Source: VRUE01 sp963844395
GTDB lineage: Bacteria > Actinomycetota > Thermoleophilia > Solirubrobacterales > 70-9
DNA: 64,000 nt
Assembly: GCA_963844395.1 (NCBI GenBank)
Contig: CAWJNX010000001.1
Coordinates: forward strand, 496,001-560,000
Direction of reading: 5' to 3'
The position numbers and the translations under genes were made by a program. Below, one piece after another: positions 29,617 to 37,794 of this stretch; within the stretch, counting starts at the first letter, position 1; each line of letters begins with the position of its first letter. A model generated the notes under the pieces. It made no database searches. It worked only from the letters and a program-made list of their open reading frames with translations, and had not been told where the DNA came from.

Positions 29617-31185
29617 CTAATCCTCGATCGTGTACACGTCCTTGAACTTGTCGACATGCAAGGCGAGCAGCTGACCGTACTCCACCTTTGCTGCATCGGG
29701 GAACGCTTTGTGTACCTGTGCGTCGAACAGGAACCAGCCCTTGCCGAGCGCCTTGCTGACGTCGATGATGCCGCTTGACTCCTCATCCTGGGTGAGGAAG
29801 CCCGCACCTCCCGTGCGGAAGACGGCGGGGTCGAACTCGGCGACCACGCCGCGGTCGCCAGTGTCGATGTCATAGGCGACGATGCGGGCGAGCTGGGCGT
29901 TGCCGCCCGGGTCCTCCTGGATCAGCAGGTTGCCGTACTTGTCGACGCCCATGTTGTCGGGCTTGTTGAGGAAGGGCGCCTCGGTGCCGTCCAGCAGCAG
30001 CTCGATCGTCCCTCCCAGCTCGGGGTTGTCAACGTCCTCGAAGTGGACCTTCCAGAGGCCGCCGCCGTCGCGCGTCACCGCGGGCTCGGAGGGAACGACT
30101 CCCGGAGCGCCCTCGGTGGTGAGGACGTAGAAGTCGTTCGGCCGCCGCGGATCGAAGACGCCGTCCTCGATCCGGTTCAGGGTCAGGCCCCTGGCGAGGC
30201 CGTCCGCGTTCTGGCGGGCGCCGGAGCTGTCCCAGTCGACTACCTCTTCGGAGCCGAGCGTGAACGGCACCGGGGTGCCCGTGCCGTAGACGGAGCGGAA
30301 CTGCGCGTCGGTCGAGACCGACTCGTCGGCCAAGTCGAGCACACGGTTGACGCCATTCGTCAGCCCGGCCCGGTCGAACGGGTTGCCGCTTTCCTGCTTG
30401 CTGCCCTCGTAGATCCAGAGCTGGCCCGCGGCGCCGTCCTCGTTGCCGATCACGACGGTGCTGTCGCTTTTGTTCTCCGCCGCCAGCGTGTTCTCGTATG
30501 AGAAGAGGCCGAGGCGCGGCAACTGCTGAGCCTGACCGTCGGTAGTGACGCCGAAGAGCCGGCCCTCGTCGCCGTTCTCCTCGTTGGCGAAGTAGATCTG
30601 ACCCTTGTAGCCGTTCCTGGTCGACGAGTTGAACAACTGCCCCCACTCGGTGATGCTGCTCGAGCAGAAGCGCTGGAACTCTGCCGTCTGGGCGAGGAAG
30701 GTGTCGCTCGGGTCGCGCGGGTTGACACCGGCCGGTGACGGCGTGGCGCCGTAGCTCTGGGTCAGGTAGTTCCAGTAGCGGACGCCGGGGTCGATCAGGT
30801 CGCGACCCTCCTCGACCTCGAAGCTGTCGCCGTCGATCTCGAGCTCCGAGACGAAGGCGCCTTTCTGACCGTGGCGCCGGGCGACACCCTGCGTGCCACG
30901 CAGCTCGTGGTTCATCAGCAGCGTGAAGTCGGCGCTCTGGGGCTCCGGGCGAACCAGGCCGAGGCCGTCGGGGATGCCGACCATCTCGTAGCCGTTGGAG
31001 GCCGCACCCTCGCCGACCGTCAGCAGCGACTTGACGCTGACGCCGTCGGCGGCTGACAGCACGTACGGTTTGGTTTTGGTGTTCGGGCCGGTGCTGGTGT
31101 CGCCTGAAGCAGCGACGGCGATGGACGCCGTGGCAGCTACGATCAGGCCGGCCAGAGCGAATGCTCTGAGTCGTCGGGTGTTCAA
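29617..31185 (-). CDS. phoX: PhoX-like secreted alkaline phosphatase (DUF839 family)
   Basis: A 522-residue exported protein of the PhoX/DUF839 family, calcium-dependent phosphomonoesterases that release phosphate from organic esters outside the cell. Signal peptide RRLRAFALAGLIVAATASIAVAASG. Family features: LLTVGEGAASNGYEMVGIPDGLGL, FTLLMNHELRGTQGVARRHG, YFANEENGDEGRLFGV, LAAENKSDSTVVIGNEDG, NKPDNMGVDKYGNLLIQEDPGG. TTG at 31185 is chosen because AAAGGAG lies just upstream and it leads directly into the signal peptide. A Pho-box-like repeat is present 93-114 bases upstream, consistent with phosphate control. A strong terminator follows. Confidence 0.85.
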   Translation of the reverse strand: MNTRRLRAFALAGLIVAATASIAVAASGDTSTGPNTKTKPYVLSAADGVSVKSLLTVGEGAASNGYEMVGIPDGLGLVRPEPQSADFTLLMNHELRGTQGVARRHGQKGAFVSELEIDGDSFEVEEGRDLIDPGVRYWNYLTQSYGATPSPAGVNPRDPSDTFLAQTAEFQRFCSSSITEWGQLFNSSTRNGYKGQIYFANEENGDEGRLFGVTTDGQAQQLPRLGLFSYENTLAAENKSDSTVVIGNEDGAAGQLWIYEGSKQESGNPFDRAGLTNGVNRVLDLADESVSTDAQFRSVYGTGTPVPFTLGSEEVVDWDSSGARQNADGLARGLTLNRIEDGVFDPRRPNDFYVLTTEGAPGVVPSEPAVTRDGGGLWKVHFEDVDNPELGGTIELLLDGTEAPFLNKPDNMGVDKYGNLLIQEDPGGNAQLARIVAYDIDTGDRGVVAEFDPAVFRTGGAGFLTQDEESSGIIDVSKALGKGWFLFDAQVHKAFPDAAKVEYGQLLALHVDKFKDVYTIED

Positions 31186-31277
31186 GGGATCTCCTTTGTG
31201 AGAGTGAGATTGCCGGCCGGGGCCATCCCCCGGCCACATCCGGCGTTCTACGCGGCGGCGGGCAGGGGCTCGTTGCG

Positions 31278-31299
31278 CGAACGTGAACCTCAGGTGATC
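31278..31299 (-). promoter_or_regulatory. Pho-box-like direct repeat upstream of phoX
   Basis: Minus-strand units GATCACCTGAG and GTTCACGTTCG, in 11-base phase and oriented toward phoX. The second unit begins GTTCAC, the core of known actinobacterial PhoP boxes. The opposite side is the coding start of purU. Confidence 0.5.
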
Positions 31300-31352
31300 G
31301 ATGGTTCACAAGATGCGCAGGGGGAAGTAGGCGCGCCGTCGCCTCAACCGCA

Positions 31353-32219
31353 ATCATCCCGCACATCGCCGGCCAGTCCTCAACCTCCCGCCTGCTGCTC
31401 GCCTGCCCCGACCGGCCCGGCCTGATCGCGACCGTCAGCGGCTTCCTCGCCGACGCCGGGCGCAACATCGTCGACGCCGACCAGCACTCCAGCGACGAGG
31501 GCCGCTTCTTCATGCGAATGGTGTTCGAGCCGGCCCCCGCAGAGGAGCGCTCCGAGCTCTACCGGCGCTTCGAGGAGGAGGTGGCAGGGCCACTGGGAAT
31601 GGACCACCGCTTCGCCGAGTCGAGCGAGCGCAAGCGGATCGCGATCATGGTCTCGCGCGAAGACCACTGCCTCTCGGACCTGCTCTGGCGCTGGCGCAGC
31701 GGCGAGCTTGGCGCCGAGCTGGTTGGCGTCGTCTCCAACCATGCCGAGCACGCCGACCAGGTCGCCTCTCTCGGCCTTCCCTACCACCACGTTCCGGTCG
31801 AAGGCGGGGACAAGGAAGCTGCCGAGCAGCAGACGCTCAAACTGCTCGCCAGCAAAATCGACCTGCTCGTCCTCGCCCGCTACATGCAGATCCTCTCCGC
31901 CGACTTCCTGCGCGAGCTGGGAGCGCCGGCGATCAACATCCACCACAGCTTCCTGCCGGCCTTCGTCGGCGCCGACCCCTACGCCCGCGCCCACGAGCGC
32001 GGCGTCAAGCTAATCGGCGCCACCGCTCACTACGTCACGGCGGATCTCGATGCGGGGCCGATCATCGACCAGGACGTGACCCGGGTCAGCCACCGCGACG
32101 AGATTGGCGACCTGGTGCGGATCGGGCGCGACATCGAGCGCCTCGTCCTCTCCCGTGCCGTCCTTGCGCACCTCGACGATCGGGTGCTTTTGGATGGCGA
32201 CAGGACGATCGTCTTCTAA
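31353..32219 (+). CDS. purU: Formyltetrahydrofolate deformylase PurU (start codon unclear)
   Basis: Hydrolyses 10-formyl-THF to THF and formate, balancing one-carbon units and supplying formate for purine synthesis. An N-terminal ACT domain (RLLLACPDRPGLIATVSGFLADAGRNIVDADQHSS) precedes the formyltransferase domain: KRIAIMVSREDHCLSDLLWRW, VVSNH, LARYMQIL, INIHHSFLPAF, and the catalytic Asp region TADLDAGPIIDQD. The first ATG (31512) would remove most of the ACT domain. The frame is open back to 31287 but contains no ATG, GTG or TTG before the ACT domain; the ATC pair at 31353 is only a placeholder start. Either a rare start codon or an indel explains this. Confidence 0.85.
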   Translation: MIPHIAGQSSTSRLLLACPDRPGLIATVSGFLADAGRNIVDADQHSSDEGRFFMRMVFEPAPAEERSELYRRFEEEVAGPLGMDHRFAESSERKRIAIMVSREDHCLSDLLWRWRSGELGAELVGVVSNHAEHADQVASLGLPYHHVPVEGGDKEAAEQQTLKLLASKIDLLVLARYMQILSADFLRELGAPAINIHHSFLPAFVGADPYARAHERGVKLIGATAHYVTADLDAGPIIDQDVTRVSHRDEIGDLVRIGRDIERLVLSRAVLAHLDDRVLLDGDRTIVF

Positions 32220-32227
32220 GCCCTTCT

Positions 32228-32251
32228 AGGACTGGCTGTCCAGCCAGTCCT
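32228..32251. promoter_or_regulatory. Perfect 24-bp palindrome in the P450 promoter
   Basis: AGGACTGGCTG, then TC, then CAGCCAGTCCT form a perfect palindrome ending 16 bases before the P450 start. A -10-like CATAGT lies between it and the ATG. Position and symmetry suit a TetR-type operator; a terminator for purU is possible but no T-run follows. Confidence 0.5.
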
Positions 32252-32267
32252 GGCATAGTGTTGTGCG

Positions 32268-33623
32268 ATGGAGCAGGCGACGATCTCACGCCCGGCCGCT
32301 GCGGCCTCCCATACCTCTCCGCCGCGGTCCCGCCTGCCGGCGCTGGCTCAGGCCGTTCGCTACGCCCGCGACCCGCTCGGCTTCCTGACCCGCTTCCAGC
32401 GCCGCTACGGCGACGTCTTCGTCGTCTCCTTCCCCTACTTCGGGCGGATCGTCTACGTCGCCGAGCCCGAGCTGGTGAAAGAGGTCTTCACCGGCTCCCC
32501 GGCCCAGTTCCACGCCGGCGAGGCGAACGCGACGGTGCTCGAGCCCGCGCTGGGGCCCAACTCGGTGCTGACCCTCGACGACGAGCCGCACCTGCGGCAG
32601 CGCAAGCTGCTGCTGCCCCCCTTCCACGGCGAGCGGATCGAGCGCTACGGAGAGCTGATGCGGGAGATCACGCTGCGGGAGATGGAGAGCTGGCCAGTGG
32701 GCGAGCCGTTCGCGCTGCGGCCCCATACGCAGCGGATCACGCTGGCGGTGATCATGCGCGCCGTCTTCGGCGTCCACGACGAGCAGCGGCTGGTCCGCTT
32801 CGGGCGCCTGATCGAGACCTTCGCCGGTCGGGTCAACGCGATCACCGCCTTCCCGGTGCTGCGCCGCCACCTCGGCCGCTGGAGCCCCTGGACGCGATTC
32901 GTCCGCGCCCGCGAGGCCCTCGACGAGTTCATCTACGAGGAGATCGCGCTGCGGCGCGCGGCGACGGAGGACGAGGCGGCCGAGCGCGACGACGTACTCT
33001 CGCTGCTATTGGCCGCCCGCCACGACGACGGCAGTCCGATGAGCGACGAAGAGCTGCGCGACGAGCTGGTCACGGTGCTCGGCGCCGGCCACGAGACCAC
33101 CGCCACCGCGCTCGCCTGGGCAATGGAGCGGCTGCTGCGCAATCCGGCCGTGCTGGCGCGCCTGCGCGACTCAATCGCGGCCGGCGAGGACAACTACCTC
33201 GATGCGACGATCAAGGAGACGCTGCGGGCGAGACCGGTGATCGTCAACGTGGCGCGCAAGCTGACCGCGCCGGCCCGGATCGGCGGCTACGACCTGCCCG
33301 CGGGAACCTTCGTCCTACCGGCGATAGCCGCGCTGCATTACCGCGAGGATCTCTTCCCGGACCCCGAGGAGTTTCGCCCCGAGCGCTTCCTCGACGCCAG
33401 GGCCGACACCTACGCCTGGATCCCGTTCGGCGGCGGCGTCCGCCGCTGCATCGGCGCCGCCTTCGCCGAATACGAGATGCGAATCGTCCTCCGCGCCATC
33501 CTCGAACGCGCCGATCTCAGCGCCCCCGACCCCAAGCCGGAGCGGGTCAAGGTCCGCAACATCACCCTCGCCCCCGGCAAGGGCGCCCGCGTCAACCTGG
33601 ATCGGCCGCTGCGCTCTCTTTGA
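32268..33623 (+). CDS. Cytochrome P450 monooxygenase
   Basis: A 451-residue soluble P450. The oxygen-activation I-helix motif is AGHETTATALAW, the K-helix ExxR is KETLRARPV, the PERF region reads FRPERFLDA, and the heme loop is IPFGGGVRRCIGAAFAEYEM with Cys as heme ligand. Substrate is unknown. Redox partners are not in the window. ATG at 32268 is close behind a perfect palindrome, so it may be repressed by a TetR-type regulator or be nearly leaderless. The last codons (RVNLDRPLRSL) are encoded by a 31-bp sequence duplicated at 34215, and they overlap the convergent DUF2442 gene by 32 bases. Confidence 0.93.
   Translation: MEQATISRPAAAASHTSPPRSRLPALAQAVRYARDPLGFLTRFQRRYGDVFVVSFPYFGRIVYVAEPELVKEVFTGSPAQFHAGEANATVLEPALGPNSVLTLDDEPHLRQRKLLLPPFHGERIERYGELMREITLREMESWPVGEPFALRPHTQRITLAVIMRAVFGVHDEQRLVRFGRLIETFAGRVNAITAFPVLRRHLGRWSPWTRFVRAREALDEFIYEEIALRRAATEDEAAERDDVLSLLLAARHDDGSPMSDEELRDELVTVLGAGHETTATALAWAMERLLRNPAVLARLRDSIAAGEDNYLDATIKETLRARPVIVNVARKLTAPARIGGYDLPAGTFVLPAIAALHYREDLFPDPEEFRPERFLDARADTYAWIPFGGGVRRCIGAAFAEYEMRIVLRAILERADLSAPDPKPERVKVRNITLAPGKGARVNLDRPLRSL
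33585..33615. repeat. 31-bp direct repeat, left copy, flanking DUF4160-DUF2442
   Basis: GCCCGCGTCAACCTGGATCG onward, 31 bases, matches 34215-34245 at 29 of 31 positions. It encodes the end of the P450 on the plus strand and the end of DUF2442 on the minus strand. The two copies bracket the DUF4160-DUF2442 pair. Confidence 0.7.
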
Positions 33624-33867
33624 CCCGGTCGTAAAGCGTCTCGGGGGCGATATCTGCTCCATTAGGCCACACAATCGTCCCTAGCTCACGGTCCAACGCG
33701 ACCCGGCGGAAATAACTCGGATCGCGCAGGGGCTCGAAGACGCCCCGCCATTGGCGACTAGAGAAATCGACGTCGCCTTGGGATCCGTCCTCGAAGTTCA
33801 GGCGAAGCTGGTGGTCGCCGACCACCTCGACCTCCGTCACATGAACGATCTTGGTCACGCAGTCCAT
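33592..33867 (-). CDS. DUF2442 protein, partner of DUF4160
   Basis: A 91-residue protein with the DUF2442 pattern: KIVHVTEVEVVGDHQLRLNFEDGSQGDVDFSS, FEPLRDPSYFRRVALDRELGTIVWPNGADIAPETLY. The start ATG at 33867 lies one base after the DUF4160 stop; the longer frame upstream overlaps that gene wholly and lacks similarity. DUF2442-DUF4160 pairs are widespread, and a toxin-antitoxin-like role has been suggested by context only. Base composition is lower in GC than neighbours. Its last residues ESAAADPG come from the 31-bp repeat, which also forms the end of the ABC-F protein. Confidence 0.82.
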   Translation of the reverse strand: MDCVTKIVHVTEVEVVGDHQLRLNFEDGSQGDVDFSSRQWRGVFEPLRDPSYFRRVALDRELGTIVWPNGADIAPETLYDRVKESAAADPG

Positions 33868-33868
33868 G

Positions 33869-34129
33869 CTAGGGCAGCGGCTCGATCGAGAGCAACGGTT
33901 GTTCTTTCCTTGCACGCTCCCAATTCGCTTGCAGCTCTTCCCGATGAAGCTTTGTCCATTCGCGAACCAACGCCAGCGTCTTGGACGGCAGAGAGCCCTG
34001 CAAAATGGCAAGTGTGTCGATTGCTATCGATGCATCGTGCTCCGCATACCGAGCATGGAAATGGGGGCGTCCATGCTCCTCGTAGTACATCGCGATGACT
34101 ATCCCGTGGAAGCTGCTGATTCTGGGCAC
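33869..34129 (-). CDS. DUF4160 protein
   Basis: An 86-residue DUF4160 protein: MPRISSFHGIVIAMYYEEHGRPHFHARYAEHDASI, with the conserved HxPHFHA-type histidine cluster, then LPSKTLALVREWTKLHREELQANWERA. GTG start at 34129. A second pair with the same order is at 62001-62566. The 85 bases before the start hold no recognisable gene. Function unknown; the His cluster suggests metal or nucleic-acid binding. Confidence 0.82.
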   Translation of the reverse strand: MPRISSFHGIVIAMYYEEHGRPHFHARYAEHDASIAIDTLAILQGSLPSKTLALVREWTKLHREELQANWERARKEQPLLSIEPLP

Positions 34130-34214
34130 CGGCCCAAGCTTTCAGGCCGTAACGCACACGTGGCGCGCAGTTTGTGTCGTCTTCGTGTTGACTTTGTAGC
34201 TACCTCCATCGACG

Positions 34215-34245
34215 GCCCGCGTCAGCCTGGATCGGCCGTTGCGCT
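34215..34245. repeat. 31-bp direct repeat, right copy
   Basis: Second copy of the 33585 repeat, 29 of 31 identical. On the minus strand it encodes the last residues of the ABC-F protein (SATADPG). Before the insertion the P450 and ABC-F genes probably converged and overlapped across this sequence. Confidence 0.7.
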
Positions 34246-36129
34246 GACCTCTCCCTCGGCCTCTTCCCACTGTGCGTAGAGCTCCGCGACCGCCTGCTTG
34301 GCGACCGCGTGGCGCTCGCTCGCACGCTCCGCCCGGCCGGGGCTCGACCAGGCTTCCGGGTTCGCTAGCTCCTCCTCGACCGCGCGCAGATCCTGCTCCG
34401 CCTGCTCGATCCGCTCGGCGAGCCGGGTCGCTTTGCGGGCCGCCTTCTTAGCTGTCGCGGCGGAGCCACGGCCGCGCGCGGGCCGCCCGGGCTTGGCCGC
34501 CTGCGCCGCGGCTGCTGTCGCCGCCTCGCGTTCGTCGCGCTGCCGCTGGTACTCGGCCCAGCCCGTCGGGTGGCTGCGCAGCTCGCCGTCCTCGACCGCG
34601 AGCGTGCGGGTGCCGACCGCCTCCAGCAGCGCCCGGTCGTGGGAGACGAGGATCAGCGCGCCCTCGAAGGCCGAGAGCGCGTCCTCGAGCGCCTCGCGGC
34701 TCTCTACGTCGAGGTGGTTGGTCGGCTCGTCGAGGATCAGGACGTTGGCGCCGCCGGCAACGAGGATCGCCAGCGAGAGGCGACGTTGCTCCCCACCCGA
34801 GATGTCGCTCAGCGACTTCTCGGCCTCGGCGCCGGAGAAGAGGAAGCCGCCGAGCAAATCGCGCGCCTTGCGGCCGCTGAGCCCGGTCTCACGCCGCGTC
34901 GCGTCCAGCACGGTGCCCTCGCCCGCAGCCGTGTCGGCATGCTGGGAGAGGTAGCCGATCTTGACGTTGTGGCCCGTCCACACCGAGCCGGCCTCCGGCT
35001 CGCGCCGCCCCGCCAGAGTCTCGATCAGGGTCGTCTTCCCCGCCCCGTTGGGACCGACCAAGACGACGTGTTCGCCGCGCTCGACTTCGAGGCTGGCACC
35101 GGAGAGCAAGGTTCGGCCCGGCACCGCGATCGTCGCCTTTCGCATCTTCAGCACGACCCGCCCCGGCCGCTCCGGCTGGGGGAATGAGAAGCGAAGGTTG
35201 CGCTCGTCGCGACGCTCGGCCTTGACCCCGTCGCGCTTCAGCTTCTCGATCCGCTTCAGCCGATCCTGCGCCTGCCTCGCCTTGGTCGCCTTGTAGCGGA
35301 AGCGCTCGACGAAGCGCTCCATCCGCTCGATCTCGGCCTGCTGGCGTTCGATCGCTTTGCCGCGCGCCATTTCGCGCGCCGCCTGCTCCTTGCGCCAGGC
35401 GTGCCACGGCCCGGCGAAGAAGCGGGCCCGTCGCGCCTCCAGCTCCAGCACCGAGGTCCCCACAGCCTCCAGGAACCAGCGGTCGTGGGCGATGAGGACG
35501 ACGGCGGCGTCGAGTTCGCACAGGTATCGCTCCAGCCACTCCAGGGCTGGGATGTCGAGATGGTTAGTCGGCTCGTCGAGCAGCAGCAGGTCGGGCCGCG
35601 TCGCCAGCGCTCGGGCCAGCGAGGCCCGAGTCAGCTCGCCGCCTGAGAAGGTCGCGAGGGGCCGCTCCGTCTCTTCGCCGCCGAAGCCGAGGCCGCGCAG
35701 GACGGCGAGCACGCCGTCGCGCCAGCGGTAGCCGCCGCCGTGGTCGAAGCGCTGCTGAGCGGCGGCGTAGGCGCGCAGCGTCTCCTCGCCGGGGCTGCCT
35801 CCCGACATGGTCGCCTCCAGCTGCTCCAGCTCGGCCTCGGCCGCGAGCATGTCGGCTCGGCCGGAGAAGACGTACTCGCCGAGCGAGGCCTCTGTGCCAC
35901 GCGGCGGCCGCTGGTCGTGTAGGGCGACGCGGGCGCCTTTGTGCAGGACGACGCTGCCCGAGTCGGGTGCCTGCTCCCCGGAGAGCACCCGCAGCAACGT
36001 TGACTTGCCGGCGCCGTTGCGGCCGGAGAGGGTCATCCGCTCCCTCGCCTCGAGCTTGAATGAGACGTCGGCGAACAGCAGCTCGCCGCCAGCGTGGACC
36101 TGCAGGGATTTGGCGGTAGCGATGGCCAT
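34222..36129 (-). CDS. ABC-F family ATPase
   Basis: A 635-residue soluble protein with two ABC domains and no membrane segments. First domain: Walker A GRNGAGKST, signature FSGGELTRASLARAL, Walker B LLLLDEPTNHLD. Between the domains, the linker is the charged ABC-F P-site-interacting helix pair (ERQQAEIERMERFVERFRYKATKARQAQDRLKRIEKL). Second domain: GPNGAGKTT, ISGGEQRRLSLAIL, VLILDEPTNHLD. The C-terminus is a Lys/Arg-rich segment and coiled coil as in Uup. ABC-F proteins act on the ribosome; a housekeeping (EttA/Uup-like) role is more likely than drug resistance but is not decided here. Confidence 0.92.
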   Translation of the reverse strand: MAIATAKSLQVHAGGELLFADVSFKLEARERMTLSGRNGAGKSTLLRVLSGEQAPDSGSVVLHKGARVALHDQRPPRGTEASLGEYVFSGRADMLAAEAELEQLEATMSGGSPGEETLRAYAAAQQRFDHGGGYRWRDGVLAVLRGLGFGGEETERPLATFSGGELTRASLARALATRPDLLLLDEPTNHLDIPALEWLERYLCELDAAVVLIAHDRWFLEAVGTSVLELEARRARFFAGPWHAWRKEQAAREMARGKAIERQQAEIERMERFVERFRYKATKARQAQDRLKRIEKLKRDGVKAERRDERNLRFSFPQPERPGRVVLKMRKATIAVPGRTLLSGASLEVERGEHVVLVGPNGAGKTTLIETLAGRREPEAGSVWTGHNVKIGYLSQHADTAAGEGTVLDATRRETGLSGRKARDLLGGFLFSGAEAEKSLSDISGGEQRRLSLAILVAGGANVLILDEPTNHLDVESREALEDALSAFEGALILVSHDRALLEAVGTRTLAVEDGELRSHPTGWAEYQRQRDEREAATAAAAQAAKPGRPARGRGSAATAKKAARKATRLAERIEQAEQDLRAVEEELANPEAWSSPGRAERASERHAVAKQAVAELYAQWEEAEGEVSATADPG

Positions 36130-36217
36130 CGGGTCGCGCCGGGACGGCGCCGACCCATTGTGCCCGTCCTGGCCTGCTCTTATGGCCGATGGAACCCGAG
36201 CAGCCGCCGCTCTCGTA

Positions 36218-36766
36218 CTAGCCGGCGAAGTGCTTGGCGGCGATCTGCTCGATCGTTCCCTTGGTTCGCACGGTCACCAGGCCCAGCGAGGCGCCGAGTG
36301 CCTCCTGGTCGAGCTCGGAGTCGCGCGTGCCCCCGCTCGGCAACCAGTAGAGCTCCCGGCCCCGCATGACGAGCCGGTCTCGATCGGTGGCAAGTGCGAG
36401 CACCTGCTTGCGTACGCTCGCGGCCGGCTTCTTCGCCATCAGCAGCACTTGGAGCCTGCCCTCGGTGGCAGCGACCGCGTCCGCGGCGAAGGGTGCGTAA
36501 GCGGCTATCGCGGCGACCTCCTTCATCGAGCGGAGGACGACCTGCACGTCGAAGCCGAGCGTCTCCCGCAGCCCCGCTTCGATCTTGGTGACGATCGACT
36601 CCTCGTCGGATTTCGCCCGGACGCCGAAGACCACGTTGCCGCTGGTCCGGAAGGGCGCGACCTCCGCTAATCCGAGTTCCTCGAAGGAAAGGCGAAGCTG
36701 CTCGCTCTTGACGCGGCGCTTGGCCCCGAGGTTCACGCCGCGCAAGAAGGCCACGTAGCGACTCAT
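36218..36766 (-). CDS. DUF1697 family protein
   Basis: A 182-residue protein of the DUF1697 family: SRYVAFLRGVNLGAKRRVKSEQLRLSFEELGL at the N-terminus, FRTSGNVVF, and the C-terminal TRDSELDQEALGASLGLVTVRTKGTIEQIAAKHF. The family is soluble and common in actinobacteria, without established function. ATG at 36766 matches the family N-terminus; a GTG three codons upstream also works. Downstream of the ABC-F gene's divergent start, with about 88 bases between. Confidence 0.85.
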   Translation of the reverse strand: MSRYVAFLRGVNLGAKRRVKSEQLRLSFEELGLAEVAPFRTSGNVVFGVRAKSDEESIVTKIEAGLRETLGFDVQVVLRSMKEVAAIAAYAPFAADAVAATEGRLQVLLMAKKPAASVRKQVLALATDRDRLVMRGRELYWLPSGGTRDSELDQEALGASLGLVTVRTKGTIEQIAAKHFAG

Positions 36767-36814
36767 TCCGGCCACCCTAGCCAGACGGCGTCTCCTATCG
36801 CTAGCGTCCCGAGG

Positions 36815-37315
36815 GTGGCTGCTGTCCTACCGGATCTCCTCCGTCCCGGCCTCCGCGTCGTCTTCTGCGGAACCGCGGCCGGAACCGCATCGGCCAGGGC
36901 ACGCGCCTATTACGCGGGGCCGGGAAACGCTTTCTGGGACACGCTCCACGCGACCGGGTTGACGCCGGTCCGCCTGCAGCCGGCGGAATTCGCGCGACTG
37001 CCAGAATTCGGCATCGGCCTCACCGATCTCTGCAAGGTCAGCCACGGCTCCGACTTGGAGGTCGGGACCGGAGACTTCGACCTCGACGGCTTGGCGGCGA
37101 GCATCGCGGCCGTCGAACCACCACGCCTCGCCTTCAACGGCAAGAACGCAGCCCGCGGTGCGCTCGGACGGCCAGTCGAGTACGGCGTCCAGCCGGAGAC
37201 GATCGGCCGCGCCGAGGTCTGGATCCTGCCCTCCACCTCGGGCGCGGCACGTGGCTATTGGAACCTGGTGCCCTGGCAGAAGCTGGCGAATGAATGTTTG
37301 GAGAAAGATCTGTAA
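36815..37315 (+). CDS. mug: G/U mismatch-specific uracil/thymine-DNA glycosylase
   Basis: A 166-residue Mug/TDG-family DNA glycosylase that removes U or T mispaired with G. The catalytic-site loop reads VVFCGTAAGTASARARAYYAGPGNAFWDTLHATGLTP, LTDLCK is the second conserved element, and the substrate-intercalating loop is ILPSTSGAARGYW. The usual GxNP Asn of Mug is replaced in FCGTAAG, as in some actinobacterial members. Normal length. A start at GTG 36815 is used; no closer alternative. Confidence 0.88.
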   Translation: MAAVLPDLLRPGLRVVFCGTAAGTASARARAYYAGPGNAFWDTLHATGLTPVRLQPAEFARLPEFGIGLTDLCKVSHGSDLEVGTGDFDLDGLAASIAAVEPPRLAFNGKNAARGALGRPVEYGVQPETIGRAEVWILPSTSGAARGYWNLVPWQKLANECLEKDL

Positions 37316-37371
37316 CGGACTTTTTGCATTCTGCGCGCCATAGGTGCGTCGGCCAGCCCTACGGTGATCTG

Positions 37372-37599
37372 ATGTTTGGGATCGACGCGATTGGCACCCA
37401 TGAGCTTCTGGAAGCGGCGGTTACTGCAATCTCAGTTCTTGGCGGAGCGATGGCGTATGCGAGCGGTTCCTTTGCCTCTCAGGCGCTGGGCGGTGGTCAC
37501 CCGCCTGATGTCATCGCCCGTCGGGTCAACGAAGGAATCGCGCACGGTTTCGACTGGGGTATGGCGCTGGCGACCGTGACGCTTATCATCGAGCTATGA
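37372..37599 (+). CDS. Small membrane protein
   Basis: A 75-residue protein: MFGIDAIGTHELLEAAVTAISVLGGAMAYASGSFA, then PPDVIARRVNEGIAHGFDWGMALATVTLIIEL, with hydrophobic helices near both ends. ATG at 37372 is preferred to one at 37294, which lies inside mug. It is translationally coupled to the next small gene (4-base overlap). Lower GC than its neighbours. Not recognised. Confidence 0.55.
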   Translation: MFGIDAIGTHELLEAAVTAISVLGGAMAYASGSFASQALGGGHPPDVIARRVNEGIAHGFDWGMALATVTLIIEL

Positions 37600-37790
37600 C
37601 GTTGATGGATCGACTGCTCCAGTCAAGGCGTGGTACTCGCGCATTGAGCGCCACGGTTGCCACCTTCGCCGCTATCGCGATTCTCGGCTTCGGCGCGCCC
37701 CCGGTTGCGATGATCTACGTCGCCTGGGGCAGCACGATGCTGTATGTGGCTTTGTATTCCCGGAGCTGTCGCCGCTTAGGGCGATGGTGA
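37596..37790 (+). CDS. Small membrane protein, coupled to preceding gene
   Basis: A 64-residue protein with basic N-terminus (DRLLQSRRGTRAL) and two hydrophobic segments (SATVATFAAIAILGFGAPPVAMIYVAWGSTMLYVALYS), ending RSCRRLGRW. Starts in ATGA overlap with the previous gene and stops 4 bases before the ssrA 3' end. Two tiny coupled membrane proteins suggest a pair; toxin, channel or spanin-like roles cannot be told apart. Confidence 0.55.
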   Translation: MTLMDRLLQSRRGTRALSATVATFAAIAILGFGAPPVAMIYVAWGSTMLYVALYSRSCRRLGRW

Positions 37791-37794
37791 CTGA

